This document shows positions 42,535 to 52,014 of a DNA stretch of 64,000 nt, piece after piece. How positions within the stretch are numbered: the first letter of the stretch is position 1; each line of letters opens with the position of its first letter. Made by a program: the position numbers and the translations under genes. Origin of the DNA: Eubacterium pyruvativorans (lineage in GTDB: Bacteria > Bacillota > Clostridia > Peptostreptococcales > Anaerovoracaceae). Under the pieces are notes generated by a model that was not told the DNA's origin, made no database searches, and worked only from the letters and a program-made list of their open reading frames with translations. The stretch is taken from positions 1 through 64,000 of the forward strand of contig NZ_FNBF01000004.1 of NCBI RefSeq assembly GCF_900102225.1, in the 5' to 3' direction.

Positions 42535-43308
42535 CTACGACCGGACTGCCGCCTTCATTTTCTCTACGAAATCCCCGATGTCTGAAACGGCGCCGGCGCC
42601 TTTCGCCGCCACCTGCTTTACGATGGCGGAACCGACGATCGCTCCGTCTGCATACCGGGTCATCTCCCGGGCCTGCTCCGGCGTAGAAATGCCGAATCCC
42701 ACGGCGCACGGGGTATCCGTGACCTGGCGGATGATGGCGGTGATATGGTGGATGTCGGTGGTGATGTTCGTCCGGGTTCCCGTCACCCCCAGAGAGGAGA
42801 CAATGTAGATGAATCCTGTGGCTTCTCTGGCGATCATGGAGATCCGGTCCTCGGAAGTCGGTGCGATCATGGCGATCAGATCCAGACCGTACTTTTCACA
42901 GGCCGGTGCGAAATCCGGGCGCTCCTCATATGGCACGTCCGGCAGAATCAGCCCGTCGATGCCGGCTTCTGCAGCAGCGGAGACAAAACGCTCCGTGCCG
43001 TAGGAGTAGACCACGTTGGCGTAGGTCATGAAGACAAAAGGTACTGTGACGTCCGTTCTGAGCTCCCGGACCATCTGAAAGATCCGGTCCGTGGTTGCGC
43101 CGCCGGACAGTGCCCGGATATTCGCCCCCTGAATGACCGGTCCTTCCGCTGTCGGATCGGAGAAGGGGATGCCCAGCTCGATGAGGTCCGCCCCCCGGGC
43201 GGCCATTTCCCGCACGATGGCTTTCGTGGTTTCCAGGTCCGGGTCACCGCAGGTGATAAATGGAATGAATGCCTTTCCGTTTTGGAATGCTTCTCTGATT
43301 TTACTCAT
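42535..43308 (-). CDS. trpA: Tryptophan synthase alpha chain
   Basis: The 257-residue TIM barrel cleaves indole-3-glycerol phosphate to indole. [15 protein letters not shown], the catalytic Glu in [19 protein letters not shown], and [13 protein letters not shown] near the C-terminus are standard. It overlaps the end of trpB by 8 bp and is the last gene of the operon; the hairpin repeats at 42363-42479 lie in its 3' region. Confidence 0.96.
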   Translation of the reverse strand: MSKIREAFQNGKAFIPFITCGDPDLETTKAIVREMAARGADLIELGIPFSDPTAEGPVIQGANIRALSGGATTDRIFQMVRELRTDVTVPFVFMTYANVVYSYGTERFVSAAAEAGIDGLILPDVPYEERPDFAPACEKYGLDLIAMIAPTSEDRISMIAREATGFIYIVSSLGVTGTRTNITTDIHHITAIIRQVTDTPCAVGFGISTPEQAREMTRYADGAIVGSAIVKQVAAKGAGAVSDIGDFVEKMKAAVRS

Positions 43309-44503
43309 GAATATCCTCCCCTCTGTAGCGGGCGATTGCCGCGCAGTCTTTGTCCCCTCTGCCGGAAATCGTGACGACGATGATCTGATCCTTCTTCATC
43401 TCCGGTGCGATCTTCATGGCGTATGCCAGGGCGTGGGACGATTCGATGGCCGGGATAATGCCCTCTGTGCGGGACAGGTATTCGAACGCATCCACCGCTT
43501 CATCATCGGTGATCGGCACATATTCCGCCCGTCCGATATCGTGGAGGTAGGCGTGCTCCGGTCCGATGCCCGGGTAGTCCAGTCCTGCGGAAATGGAGTA
43601 GACCGGGGCGATCTGTCCGTACTGATCCTGGCAGAAGTAGGACTTCATGCCGTGGAAGATGCCTTCCCGCCCTGTGGCGATAGTGGCGGCGGTTTCGAAG
43701 GTATCTGCGCCCCGTCCCGCCGCTTCGCAGCCGATCAGCCGCACACCCGGGTCATCGATGAAATGATAGAAGCTGCCGATGGCATTGGAGCCGCCGCCCA
43801 CACAGGCGAGAACGGCATCCGGAAGCCGGCCTTCCTTCTCCAGAATCTGGGAACGGATCTCTTCCGAGATCACCGCCTGGAAGTCCCGGACGATGGTGGG
43901 GAAGGGGTGGGGTCCCATGACGGAGCCCAGACAATAGTGGGTATCTTCGATGCGGCTGGTCCATTCCCGCATGGCTTCGGAAACGGCGTCTTTCAGGGTG
44001 CCGGTTCCGGAGGTTACCGGAACGACGTCCGCCCCCAGCAGTTTCATTTTGTAGACGTTAAGAGCCTGCCGCTTCGTATCCTCGATGCCCATGAAAACCA
44101 CGCATTCCATGTCCATCAGTGCAGCGGCAGTGGCGGTGGCAACACCGTGCTGTCCGGCGCCGGTTTCGGCGATCAGACGGGTCTTTCCCATCTTCTTGGC
44201 CAGCAGTGCCTGGCCAAGGACGTTGTTGATCTTGTGGGCACCGGTGTGGTTCAGGTCTTCCCGTTTCAGATAGATCTTCGCACCGCCCAGATCCCGGGTC
44301 ATTTTCTCTGCGTAGTACAGCCGGCTCGGGCGGCCCGCATAATCATTCAGCAGGTCCTGCAGTTCCCGGCGAAAATCCGGATCATTCTTGAAATGTTCAT
44401 AGGCTTCTTCCAGTTCGATCACTGCATTCATCAGTGTCTCCGGAATGTACTGGCCGCCGTGACGGCCGAATCTTCCTCTGGATCTTGATTTCGTTTCTGC
44501 CAT
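43301..44503 (-). CDS. trpB: Tryptophan synthase beta chain
   Basis: The 400-residue PLP enzyme condenses indole with serine. It opens [14 protein letters not shown]; the PLP Lys lies in [15 protein letters not shown], and the phosphate loop is [12 protein letters not shown]. It is the usual TrpB1 form that pairs with TrpA. It starts 16 bp after trpCF and overlaps trpA. Confidence 0.97.
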   Translation of the reverse strand: MAETKSRSRGRFGRHGGQYIPETLMNAVIELEEAYEHFKNDPDFRRELQDLLNDYAGRPSRLYYAEKMTRDLGGAKIYLKREDLNHTGAHKINNVLGQALLAKKMGKTRLIAETGAGQHGVATATAAALMDMECVVFMGIEDTKRQALNVYKMKLLGADVVPVTSGTGTLKDAVSEAMREWTSRIEDTHYCLGSVMGPHPFPTIVRDFQAVISEEIRSQILEKEGRLPDAVLACVGGGSNAIGSFYHFIDDPGVRLIGCEAAGRGADTFETAATIATGREGIFHGMKSYFCQDQYGQIAPVYSISAGLDYPGIGPEHAYLHDIGRAEYVPITDDEAVDAFEYLSRTEGIIPAIESSHALAYAMKIAPEMKKDQIIVVTISGRGDKDCAAIARYRGEDIHE

Positions 44504-44519
44504 GATGGCTCCTCCTTTG

Positions 44520-46001
44520 TTATTGATGTTCTCCTGCGGTTTCTTCTGTATGCATTTCTTCTGCTGTTCCTTCGGTCACTTCTGTTCCTTCGGTCATTGC
44601 TTCTTCCGCCCGGCGTTTCATTTCCGCCATTTTCACCGGGTCCTTCTTCCCGTCGGTTTCCAGACCGGAACTGGCATCCAGGCAGAAGGGGTGAAGCTTC
44701 CGGATGGCTTCTCCGGTGTTGGCAGGGGTGATGCCCCCTGCCAGAATGTAGGGCCGGCGGAACCGGTCCGCGTTTTGCAGCAGATCCCAGTTGAAGGATT
44801 GTCCGCTGCCGGCGCCGCTGTCCAGCAGAACCAGATCGGCCGGAGTGGAAAACGCCTGACGGATGTCCTCCTCCCCATGGATCTGAAATGCCTGGATGAT
44901 GGACACATTATGATATCCGCGCTGATCCAGGGCGTTCCGCAGAGTCAGAATATCCTCCGCCGTTTCCTGTCCGTGAAGCTGGATCAGATCGATGGTGCCG
45001 GCCTCCGTGATTTTCAGAATATCCGGGAGGTCCGCATTGACGAATACCCCGGCCGCCCGGATCCCCGGATCCAGTTCGGACCGGAGCGCCGCAGCCTGTT
45101 CGGGGGTCACGTACCGGCGCCGGGAAGGGTCGAAGATGAATCCGATGTAATCCGGCCGGACCCGGTTCGCAGAACGGATATCTTCCGGTCTTCTCATGCC
45201 GCACATTTTCAGCCGGGTCCTGCCTTTCAGATAGTCCAGGTAGGCACATCGGTCCTTGGCCCGCATCAGCGTCTCTCCGATCAGGACGGCGTCCGCCCCG
45301 GCATCCCGGAGAATCCGAATATCTTCCGGCGTCCGGATGCCGCTCTCGCTGACAAACAGAATGTCCCGGGGAACCAGTTTCCGCAGGCGGTAGGCGTTTC
45401 GGACGTCCACGGTGAAATCCTTCAGGTTCCGGTTGTTGACGCCGATGATCCGGGCACCGGAGCGGACTGCCGTTTCAATCTCCGCCGGATCGTGGGCCTC
45501 CACCAGAGCAGAGAGTCCCAGGGAATCGGCGATTTCCATGTACCTCCGGAGCGTGTCTTCATCCAGCAGCGCACAGATCAGAAGAACGGCGGAAGCACCC
45601 AGCACCTTCGCTTCGTAAATCATGTATTCGTCCACCACGAAGTCTTTCCGAAGACACGGAATCGATACGGATCCGGCGATTTCCCGCAGGATTTCATCAC
45701 TGCCGAGAAACCATTCCGGCTCCGTCAGTACGGAGATTGCTGCCGCTCCTGCCTGTTCGTATTCCCGGGCGATGGACAGGTACGGAAAGTCCCGGGAGAT
45801 CAGCCCCTTGGAAGGGGAGGCTTTCTTGCATTCACAGATGAAGGAGAGGCCCGGCTTTTTCAGCGCTTTTTCAAATGGGAATCCGGTGTCCGGGTTCATG
45901 GCCCGGGCCCGGCGGATCATTTCCTCCGCCGGAATGATTTGTTTCGACCGTGCGGTCCGTTTCCGGGCCGCATCGGCGATGGTGTCCAGTATGGTGCTCA
46001 T
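44520..46001 (-). CDS. trpCF: Fused indole-3-glycerol phosphate synthase and phosphoribosylanthranilate isomerase
   Basis: The 493-residue protein carries two TIM barrels. Residues 1 to about 253 are TrpC ([53 protein letters not shown]). From about 255 the TrpF half begins ([20 protein letters not shown], then LIQLHGQE and [23 protein letters not shown]). The fusion occurs in E. coli, though many Bacillota keep the genes apart. The tail is repetitive ([14 protein letters not shown]). Both active sites look complete. Confidence 0.95.
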   Translation of the reverse strand: MSTILDTIADAARKRTARSKQIIPAEEMIRRARAMNPDTGFPFEKALKKPGLSFICECKKASPSKGLISRDFPYLSIAREYEQAGAAAISVLTEPEWFLGSDEILREIAGSVSIPCLRKDFVVDEYMIYEAKVLGASAVLLICALLDEDTLRRYMEIADSLGLSALVEAHDPAEIETAVRSGARIIGVNNRNLKDFTVDVRNAYRLRKLVPRDILFVSESGIRTPEDIRILRDAGADAVLIGETLMRAKDRCAYLDYLKGRTRLKMCGMRRPEDIRSANRVRPDYIGFIFDPSRRRYVTPEQAAALRSELDPGIRAAGVFVNADLPDILKITEAGTIDLIQLHGQETAEDILTLRNALDQRGYHNVSIIQAFQIHGEEDIRQAFSTPADLVLLDSGAGSGQSFNWDLLQNADRFRRPYILAGGITPANTGEAIRKLHPFCLDASSGLETDGKKDPVKMAEMKRRAEEAMTEGTEVTEGTAEEMHTEETAGEHQ

Positions 46002-46060
46002 GATTTCTCCTCAGGGGTGGGTGACAGCGGCGGGAAAGGGCGGAAGTGAACCGCCCGGGA

Positions 46061-47101
46061 TCAGCGGTTGGACGCTTCCACGAACTCTTCCAGTTTCCGG
46101 TAGGCGGCGCCGCTTTCCACCTGGGCTTCCGCCAGCTGAATGCCTTCCCGGATACTGTCCGCCTTTCCCGCCGTGTACAGGGATGCGCCGGCATTCAGAA
46201 TGACAATGTTGTACTTCGGCCCCTTCACACCCTTCAGAATATCCCGGGCGACGGCTGCGTTCTCCTCCGGGGAACCGCCGACGATATCGGACTTCTCGCA
46301 GCGGACCATGCCGAAATCTTCCGGCTTCAGGACTCCGGTACGGTACCATCCGTCCCGGATCTCGCTGAAGGAAGTGGGAGCGGAGGCGGAAATTTCATCC
46401 AGCCCGTCTTCGCCGTGGAAAATCATGCCCCGGCGCACGCCCAGTTTCGTCAGAACCCGGGAAAGCGGTTCGATCAGGTAGGAATCATATACGCCCAGCA
46501 TCATCATTTCCGGGTTCGCCGGATTGGTCAGCGGTCCCAGAATATTGAACACTGTTCGGATGCCCAGTTCTTTCCGGATGGATCCGACATATTTCATGGA
46601 GGAATGGTACTCCTGGGCGAACATGAAGCAGATGCCGATGGTATCCAGCAGTTCGGTGCACTTTTCCGGAGAAAGGCGGATATTGACCCCCAGAGCTTCC
46701 AGGCAGTCCGCTGCGCCGGAGCGGGAGGAGGCGGCCCGGTTGCCATGTTTCGCCACCGGAACGCCGGCAGCGGAGACAATGAAAGCGGAGGTGGTGGAGA
46801 CATTGATACTGCCGGCATGGTCTCCGCCGGTACCCACGATCTCCATCACTTCCCGGCTGTGGGAAACCGGAAGAGCATGTTCCCGCATGGCCTGGGCGGA
46901 GGCCGTAATCTCATCGATGGTTTCGGCCCGGGTGCTCTTCGTGGACAGAGCGGCCAGGTAGGCTGCATTCTGCACCTGGCTGGTTTCCCCGTTCATGATC
47001 TCGTTCATTACGGCGTAGGCTTCGTCGTAGGTAAGGTCGCCTTTCGCGACGATCTTTCGAATTGCTTCTGCAATCATGTTTTTTCCTTCCTTTCTTTCCA
47101 T
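46061..47101 (-). CDS. trpD: Anthranilate phosphoribosyltransferase
   Basis: The 346-residue protein joins anthranilate to PRPP. The glycine-rich loop [19 protein letters not shown] binds PRPP, and [21 protein letters not shown] and GPLTNPANP are also family motifs. It is encoded separately from trpG with a 31-bp gap, unlike enteric fusions. SD AAGGAAGG precedes the start. Confidence 0.96.
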   Translation of the reverse strand: MERKEGKNMIAEAIRKIVAKGDLTYDEAYAVMNEIMNGETSQVQNAAYLAALSTKSTRAETIDEITASAQAMREHALPVSHSREVMEIVGTGGDHAGSINVSTTSAFIVSAAGVPVAKHGNRAASSRSGAADCLEALGVNIRLSPEKCTELLDTIGICFMFAQEYHSSMKYVGSIRKELGIRTVFNILGPLTNPANPEMMMLGVYDSYLIEPLSRVLTKLGVRRGMIFHGEDGLDEISASAPTSFSEIRDGWYRTGVLKPEDFGMVRCEKSDIVGGSPEENAAVARDILKGVKGPKYNIVILNAGASLYTAGKADSIREGIQLAEAQVESGAAYRKLEEFVEASNR

Positions 47102-47132
47102 TGACTGAATGTGTTTATCTCTTTTTCTTCAT

Positions 47133-47720
47133 TTATTCCGGCCGGAACTCCGCCGCCGCCCGGAGGAAATTCTCCATCATCTTCCGGCCCTCCGGCGTCA
47201 TGACGGATTCGGGATGGAACTGCATCCCGTAGATCGGGCAGGTTTCATGTTCTACTGCCATAATCTCTCCGTCCTCTGTGGATGCGGTGATCCTGAGACA
47301 TTCCGGAAGACTGTCCGGATCCGCAGCCAGGGAGTGGTATCTGGCCACTTCTGTCTCCGGGGGGAGACCCCGGAAGAGGGTGGATTCCGTATCCAGGGAA
47401 GTTAGGGAAGAACGGCCGTGCATCAGTGTGCGGGCGTACCCCACCCGGCCGCCGCAGGCCATGACGATGGACTGGTGTCCCAGGCACACACCCAGAATCG
47501 GAATGTGATCTCCCAGTTCCCGGACGGTTTCGATGCAGATTCCCGCATCCTCCGGCCTGCCCGGCCCCGGCGAAATCACGATGGCCTCCGGATGCCGGTC
47601 TTCCAGCTCCCCCACCGTCAGCGCATCGTTCCGGACCACACAAAGTTCGGGGTGAAGGGAGCCGATCAGCTGGTACAGGTTATAAGAAAAACTGTCGTAA
47701 TTATCGATCAGATAGATCAT
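47133..47720 (-). CDS. trpG: Anthranilate synthase glutamine amidotransferase subunit
   Basis: The 195-residue class I glutamine amidotransferase has the catalytic Cys in ILGVCLGHQSI, with His and Glu in MQFHPES. It begins MIYLIDNYDSFSYNL at 47720, overlapping the trpE stop as ATGA. It provides ammonia to TrpE. PabA function is also possible, as in organisms sharing one subunit. Confidence 0.95.
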   Translation of the reverse strand: MIYLIDNYDSFSYNLYQLIGSLHPELCVVRNDALTVGELEDRHPEAIVISPGPGRPEDAGICIETVRELGDHIPILGVCLGHQSIVMACGGRVGYARTLMHGRSSLTSLDTESTLFRGLPPETEVARYHSLAADPDSLPECLRITASTEDGEIMAVEHETCPIYGMQFHPESVMTPEGRKMMENFLRAAAEFRPE

Positions 47721-49186
47721 TCCTCTTCCTCCTCTGCTTCCTTCAGTGCAGTGACCACAGCGGCAGCCTTGTTCAGGCATTCCTGATATTCCTTCTCCGG
47801 AACGGAGTCGCTGACGATGCCGGCGCCGCTGCGGATGAAGACCTTGTTATTCTTCTTGTAGGCAATGCGGATGGCGATGCAGCAGTCCAGGTTTCCGGTG
47901 AAATCAATATAGCCGATGGCGCCGCCGTAGATGCCCCGCTTGTTCTGTTCCAGATCATTGATCATCTGGCAGGCCCTGAGCTTCGGCGCGCCGGACAGGG
48001 TGCCGGCCGGAAGAACCGCATCGATGGCGTCCAGAGCGTCCCGGTCATCCCGGATTTCACCTCGGATGGTGGAACCGATGTGCATGACGTGGGAGTATTT
48101 CTGAATCGTATGGTACCGTTCCACTTCCACTGTACCGAAGCGGCTGAGTTTCCCGATATCGTTCCGGCCCAGGTCCACCAGCATATTGTGTTCTGCCAGC
48201 TCCTTCGGGTCTTCCAGCAGTTCTTTCTCCAGCCGGTCGTCTTCTTCTTTCGTTTTGCCCCGGGGACGGGTCCCGGCCAGAGGGAAGGTGTGCAGGGTAC
48301 CGTCCTGCAGCTTGACCAGTGTCTCCGGAGAGGAACCGGCCACCTCCATATCGGAGCCGGAGAAGTAGAGCATATACGGGGAAGGATTCAGCGTCCGGAG
48401 AACCCGGTAGGCCGGGAAGAGAGAACCCTGGAAATCCGCCTCCAGACGGTTGGAAAGCACGATCTGGAAAATGTCGCCCTCCCGGATTCCGTGTTTCGCC
48501 TTCTCCACCATTTCACAGTACTGCTCCCGGGTGAAGAAAGGGCGGATTTCCGAAGTCATCCGTCCGGAAATATCCTTCTTCGGCGTGCCGGTGAGGATCA
48601 GTTCCCGGAGGTGGCGGATTTCCAGCACCGCCTTGTTATAGGAGGCTTCCAGGTCTTCTCCCAGAGGCATATTGACGATCAGCAGAATCTTCTGCCGGTA
48701 ATTGTCGAAGCAGATGACCCGGTCGAACAGCATCAGATCCACATCCTGAAAACCTTCCGTGTCTTCCGCATCCAGCCGGAGGGTCGGCTCCGAATACTTC
48801 AGATAGTCATAAGAGAAATAGCCCACCAGGCCGCCGGTGAACGGAGGCATCCCCGGGATTTTCGGCGCTCGGTTCTTCTGCAGGATCTGCCGGATATACT
48901 TCCGGGGATCAGCCTGCTCGATGGTCACATCGTCAATTTTCAGCGTTCCGTCGGCGCAGCACAGCGCACGCTTCGGCTCGAAACCGAGGAAAGAGTAACG
49001 GCCCCACTGTTCGTTGTCCTCGGCACTTTCCAGCATGAAGCAGTGGGCGGATACGTTCATCAGAATGCGCATGACCTGAACCGGCGTGGCCACGTCGGAC
49101 AGAATCTCGCCCATGACCGGGGCGACGTCATATTCTCCGGTACCGGCGAGGCGCCGGATCTCTTCCTGGCTCGGTGTGATTTTCAT
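47717..49186 (-). CDS. trpE: Anthranilate synthase component I
   Basis: From the ATG at 49186 the protein has 489 residues; the longer open frame upstream lies in the T-box leader and is not coding. LESAEDNEQWGRYSFLGFEP carries the tryptophan-feedback LLES-type motif. The chorismate-binding core shows REGDIFQIVLSNR, SPSPYMLYF-like (here NPSPYMLYFSG), PLAGTRPRG and GAIGYIDFTGN. SD AAGGAGACC precedes it. It is the first gene of trpE-G-D-CF-B-A. Confidence 0.95.
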   Translation of the reverse strand: MKITPSQEEIRRLAGTGEYDVAPVMGEILSDVATPVQVMRILMNVSAHCFMLESAEDNEQWGRYSFLGFEPKRALCCADGTLKIDDVTIEQADPRKYIRQILQKNRAPKIPGMPPFTGGLVGYFSYDYLKYSEPTLRLDAEDTEGFQDVDLMLFDRVICFDNYRQKILLIVNMPLGEDLEASYNKAVLEIRHLRELILTGTPKKDISGRMTSEIRPFFTREQYCEMVEKAKHGIREGDIFQIVLSNRLEADFQGSLFPAYRVLRTLNPSPYMLYFSGSDMEVAGSSPETLVKLQDGTLHTFPLAGTRPRGKTKEEDDRLEKELLEDPKELAEHNMLVDLGRNDIGKLSRFGTVEVERYHTIQKYSHVMHIGSTIRGEIRDDRDALDAIDAVLPAGTLSGAPKLRACQMINDLEQNKRGIYGGAIGYIDFTGNLDCCIAIRIAYKKNNKVFIRSGAGIVSDSVPEKEYQECLNKAAAVVTALKEAEEEEE

Positions 49187-49244
49187 CAGACGGTCTCCTT
49201 TCTGAAAGACCCCGGCGCAGTCCGGCGGGGCAGGGGTGGCGGAC

Positions 49245-49286
49245 AAAAAAAGTCCCTGACAGATCCTCTCCGGATCCGTCAGGGAC
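49245..49286 (-). terminator. T-box-controlled terminator
   Basis: A 15-bp stem pairs 49252-49266 with 49272-49286 (one A-C mismatch) around a 5-nt loop. Seven As at 49245-49251 read as U on the minus strand. Confidence 0.9.
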
Positions 49287-49542
49287 GAATGAATTCGATC
49301 ATCCGCGATGCCACCCTGCTTCGCTGGCTGCGCTCTCTGGGGAATACCAACATATTCCTGGCAACTGACGTATGCCTTCACGTCGCGGAATACTCGGCGG
49401 GGATCTCCCGGTGCCTTTCTGCGCGCCCTCAGCGAACCATATTCCACCGCCTGTATTTCCGCCTGCATCTCACCGCCGCAGGCTCTCTGTAGGAGCATAA
49501 CGATCTTTCTCTCGCCTCATCGGTTTCATATTTGTTATGTTG
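49245..49542 (-). promoter_or_regulatory. tRNA-Trp T-box riboswitch of the trp operon
   Basis: Reading on the minus strand from about 49542, the leader has stem I elements (AGAGAGCC, then GGTGAGATGCAGGC) and a specifier segment GGAATATGGTTCGC with TGG at 49439-49437. The T-box sequence AGGGTGGCATCGCGG spans 49317-49303. A terminator stem follows. Uncharged tRNA-Trp should bind TGG and the T-box and favour read-through into trpE. The window 49187-49701 otherwise has no gene. The T-box differs from the common GGNACCGCG form at one base. Confidence 0.9.
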
Positions 49543-49548
49543 CCACCA

Positions 49549-49577
49549 AATATAGCACTGAAATTTGTTTGTGTCAA
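49549..49577 (-). promoter_or_regulatory. trp operon promoter
   Basis: TTGACA (49577-49572), a 17-bp spacer and TATATT (49554-49549) on the minus strand place the start near 49542, giving a leader of about 355 nt before trpE. Confidence 0.85.
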
Positions 49578-49701
49578 TGTATTTCTTTTTGACCATTTTC
49601 CCGGATCCGGCGTCTGTTACTGTGTAGTGTTCCGGGGGACGGGGTATCATCCCATCAGAAGACAATGTCCGGAAAGATAAGAGAAAGGAATTAGAGGAAA
49701 T

Positions 49702-50316
49702 ATGATGAAACTGTATTACATTTTCGACACATACTGCGGCTGGTGCTACGGATTCGAGTCCGTGCTCCGGCCTTTCGTGAAGGCGCACCCGGAGCTGGAA
49801 GTGGAAGTGATCTCCGGCGGACTGTTCGGGGAGGGGAAGCCGCTTTCGGCCTATTCCTACATGCCTCTGGTGAATCAGAAGATTACGGGTGTCTACGGGG
49901 TGACCTTCGGTCCGGGTTATCAGGAAACGCTCCGGGAAGGCACTATGGTGCCGGATTCCAACGACGCGGCGATCGGATTCGGTGTGCTCCGGGAGCTGGT
50001 GCCGGCCGGTGAGCAGGTGGAGGCGGCAGCCCGGATGCAGGAAGCCTTCTACCGGGACGGCGCCTCTCTGTCGGATCCGGAGACATACCGGATGATCGCT
50101 GCTTCACTGGGTCTGGATGAAGAAACGGTGGTGGAACGTTTCCGCACCCGGAAGGCGGCGGGGGAACTGCACCCGGATTTCGCGAAGGCCCGGGCGCTGG
50201 GCGCCGAATCCTTCCCGACCCTGCTTTTGGAGAAGGACGGAGAGCTTCGGGAACTGGGGGGCAAGCGGACGCTGGAGACCCTGGAGGCGAGTTTCCGGGA
50301 GGCGGCCGGGAAATAG
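49702..50316 (+). CDS. DsbA-family thioredoxin-fold protein
   Basis: The 204-residue protein begins KLYYIFDTYCGWCYGFESVL, with a CGWC redox pair near residue 12 and a long helical insert as in DsbA/FrnE-type proteins. The cis-Pro loop is in GAESFPTLLLEKDG. There is no signal peptide, so it acts in the cytoplasm. The family performs thiol-disulfide exchange or 2-hydroxychromene-type isomerisation; the substrate here is unknown. It converges on mgtE. SD AAAGGAATTAGAGGAA. Confidence 0.85.
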   Translation: MMKLYYIFDTYCGWCYGFESVLRPFVKAHPELEVEVISGGLFGEGKPLSAYSYMPLVNQKITGVYGVTFGPGYQETLREGTMVPDSNDAAIGFGVLRELVPAGEQVEAAARMQEAFYRDGASLSDPETYRMIAASLGLDEETVVERFRTRKAAGELHPDFAKARALGAESFPTLLLEKDGELRELGGKRTLETLEASFREAAGK

Positions 50317-50385
50317 ACCAGAGGTGGTGCGAACGCCGGCCCGTTTTTCCTTTGTCATTCCAAATCCGCCGGGATGCCGTTCGGC

Positions 50386-51744
50386 TCACCGGAGCAGCAG
50401 CGGCAGGGTCAGGTTCGCCAGACCCAGGAAAATGAAGAATCCCAGGGTATCGGTGGCGGTGGTGACGAAGATCGAGGAGGCCACCGCCGGGTCGGCGTGG
50501 CACTTCTGCAGGATCACCGGCACCAGGAAACCGAAAATTGCGGACACGAACATATTTCCGATCATGGCCAGCAGAACGATCAGGCTCAGGAAACCGTTGT
50601 GATACATGAAGAACACCACAATGGCGGTGACGGCTCCGCAGGAGGCCCCGTCCAGTACACCCACGGCGATTTCCTTCAGCAGGTGATGCAGGATCTCTTT
50701 TTTGTCCAGCTCCTGCCGGGAGAGGGCCCGGACCAGAATGGAAAGAGTCTGGGTTCCCGCATTGCCGCCCATGCCGCTGATGATGGTCATGACTGCGGAA
50801 AGCGCCACCACCTGCTGAATGGTGCTCTGGAACAGGTTGACCGTGAAGGAGGCCAGAAATGCGGTGGCCAGGTTCACCAGAAGCCATGGCAGCCGCATGC
50901 GGACGGACTCTTTCCAGGTGGAGTTCAGATCCTCTTCCACGTTGACGCCGGCCAGCTGCAGCATGTCGTTGTTATACTCTTCGATGATGACATCGATGAT
51001 GTCGTCCACGGTGATGATGCCCAGGATCTGCTTCGCCCGGCTCACCACGGGAATTGCGTACAGATCATACCGGGAGACCAGGAGGGCAGCTTCTTCCTGG
51101 TCCGCCTCCGGTGTGACGGAGATGACCTGGGCGTCCATGAGCCGGCGGATCTGGGTTTCTTTCGGTGCGGTCAGGAGCTGGCGCAGGCTGATGGAACCGA
51201 TCAGATTCCGGCGGCTGTCAATGACGAAGATGGTCTGGATCAGATCGGTTTTCGGTCCTTCGTGACGGATGCTGTCCAGTGCGTCCGCCACCGTCAGATC
51301 ATCGTGCAGTGCGATGTAGTCGGTGGTCATCAGACCGCCGGCGGAGTCCTCCGGGTACTTCAGCAGATTATTGATAATTGCCTGATCCGAGGATTTCATC
51401 AGCCGGATGAGTTCTTTCCGGCGCCGGATCGGGAAGTCCCCCAGCATGTCCACAATATCGTCTTTCTGCATATATTCGAAGGCGGTGAGGAGCCTGCGGT
51501 TGTCCAGGGTTCGGGCGATCCGGATCCGCTCCCGGTCTTCCGATTCTTCCATCAGGGAAGCCAGCTCGTCATCCGAAATCAGACGGACCAGGCCGGCGAT
51601 CTCCGTATCCTCCAGTTCGCTGACCATTTCAGCGAAATCAATGGCCGGGTAGTGCCGGATGAAGTCGGAAATGCGCACAGAATCAGAAGCTGCAATCAGA
51701 CAGCGCAGCTTCTCTACTACTTCAATATTAAACTTTCTCATCAT
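50386..51744 (-). CDS. mgtE: Magnesium transporter MgtE
   Basis: The 452-residue channel has the cytoplasmic N domain of helical repeats, two CBS domains (TDYIALHDDLTVADALDSI and VISVTPEADQEEAALLVSRYDLYAIPVV), a plug helix and five membrane helices (LFQSTIQQVVALSAVM, MGGNAGTQTLSILVRAL). The conserved GNAGTQ motif lines the pore. I start at 51744, with SD AAGGAG 8 bp upstream; an ATG at 51765 lies before that SD. No M-box riboswitch is seen, but a small ORF lies in the leader. Confidence 0.93.
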   Translation of the reverse strand: MMRKFNIEVVEKLRCLIAASDSVRISDFIRHYPAIDFAEMVSELEDTEIAGLVRLISDDELASLMEESEDRERIRIARTLDNRRLLTAFEYMQKDDIVDMLGDFPIRRRKELIRLMKSSDQAIINNLLKYPEDSAGGLMTTDYIALHDDLTVADALDSIRHEGPKTDLIQTIFVIDSRRNLIGSISLRQLLTAPKETQIRRLMDAQVISVTPEADQEEAALLVSRYDLYAIPVVSRAKQILGIITVDDIIDVIIEEYNNDMLQLAGVNVEEDLNSTWKESVRMRLPWLLVNLATAFLASFTVNLFQSTIQQVVALSAVMTIISGMGGNAGTQTLSILVRALSRQELDKKEILHHLLKEIAVGVLDGASCGAVTAIVVFFMYHNGFLSLIVLLAMIGNMFVSAIFGFLVPVILQKCHADPAVASSIFVTTATDTLGFFIFLGLANLTLPLLLR

Positions 51745-51831
51745 AATTCTTTCTCCTTCAATCATGAGTCTGATGCCGCAGGTGCGGCAGCGTTCCTTGA
51801 AGGAGACAGAGTGGGTCGTCAGAATATAGAA

Positions 51832-51933
51832 TTAGAAATAGAACAGAACAGAAGTATCCCCGGCGAAAACGGCAGCGTTCGCCCGGTCTGTCATGTTCCG
51901 ATTCGGTTTTCGACCGTGACTGTCTCCGTCCAT
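51832..51933 (-). CDS. Upstream small ORF in the mgtE leader
   Basis: The frame codes 33 residues, MDGDSHGRKPNRNMTDRA then ending LFYF. It has a very strong SD, AAAGGAGGT, 5 bp before the ATG, better than the one before mgtE. It lies between the promoter (51986-52014) and mgtE, whose start is 88 bp after its stop. The acidic N-terminus and position suggest a leader peptide that senses translation or magnesium, as MgtL does in enterobacteria. No sequence relation to MgtL is claimed. Confidence 0.55.
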   Translation of the reverse strand: MDGDSHGRKPNRNMTDRANAAVFAGDTSVLFYF

Positions 51934-51985
51934 GGGATACCTCCTTTTTCTTCGATTTCAATAGAATTGACTATTTGCTGTATCT

Positions 51986-52014
51986 ATCATAGTACGATTT
52001 TCGGTGGGATTCAA
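51986..52014 (-). promoter_or_regulatory. mgtE promoter
   Basis: TTGAAT (52014-52009), a 17-bp spacer and TATGAT (51991-51986) on the minus strand give a start near 51979 and a 235-nt leader. The -35 overlaps the end of the upstream CDF gene. Confidence 0.7.

Noticed and set aside
49187-49498. N-terminal extension of trpE through the leader
   Set aside because: The frame happens to be open but covers the T-box and terminator. The ATG at 49186 has an SD and gives the normal length.
51745-51979. M-box magnesium riboswitch before mgtE
   Set aside because: The conserved M-box core sequences are not present; the leader is better described as a small ORF plus a short hairpin.
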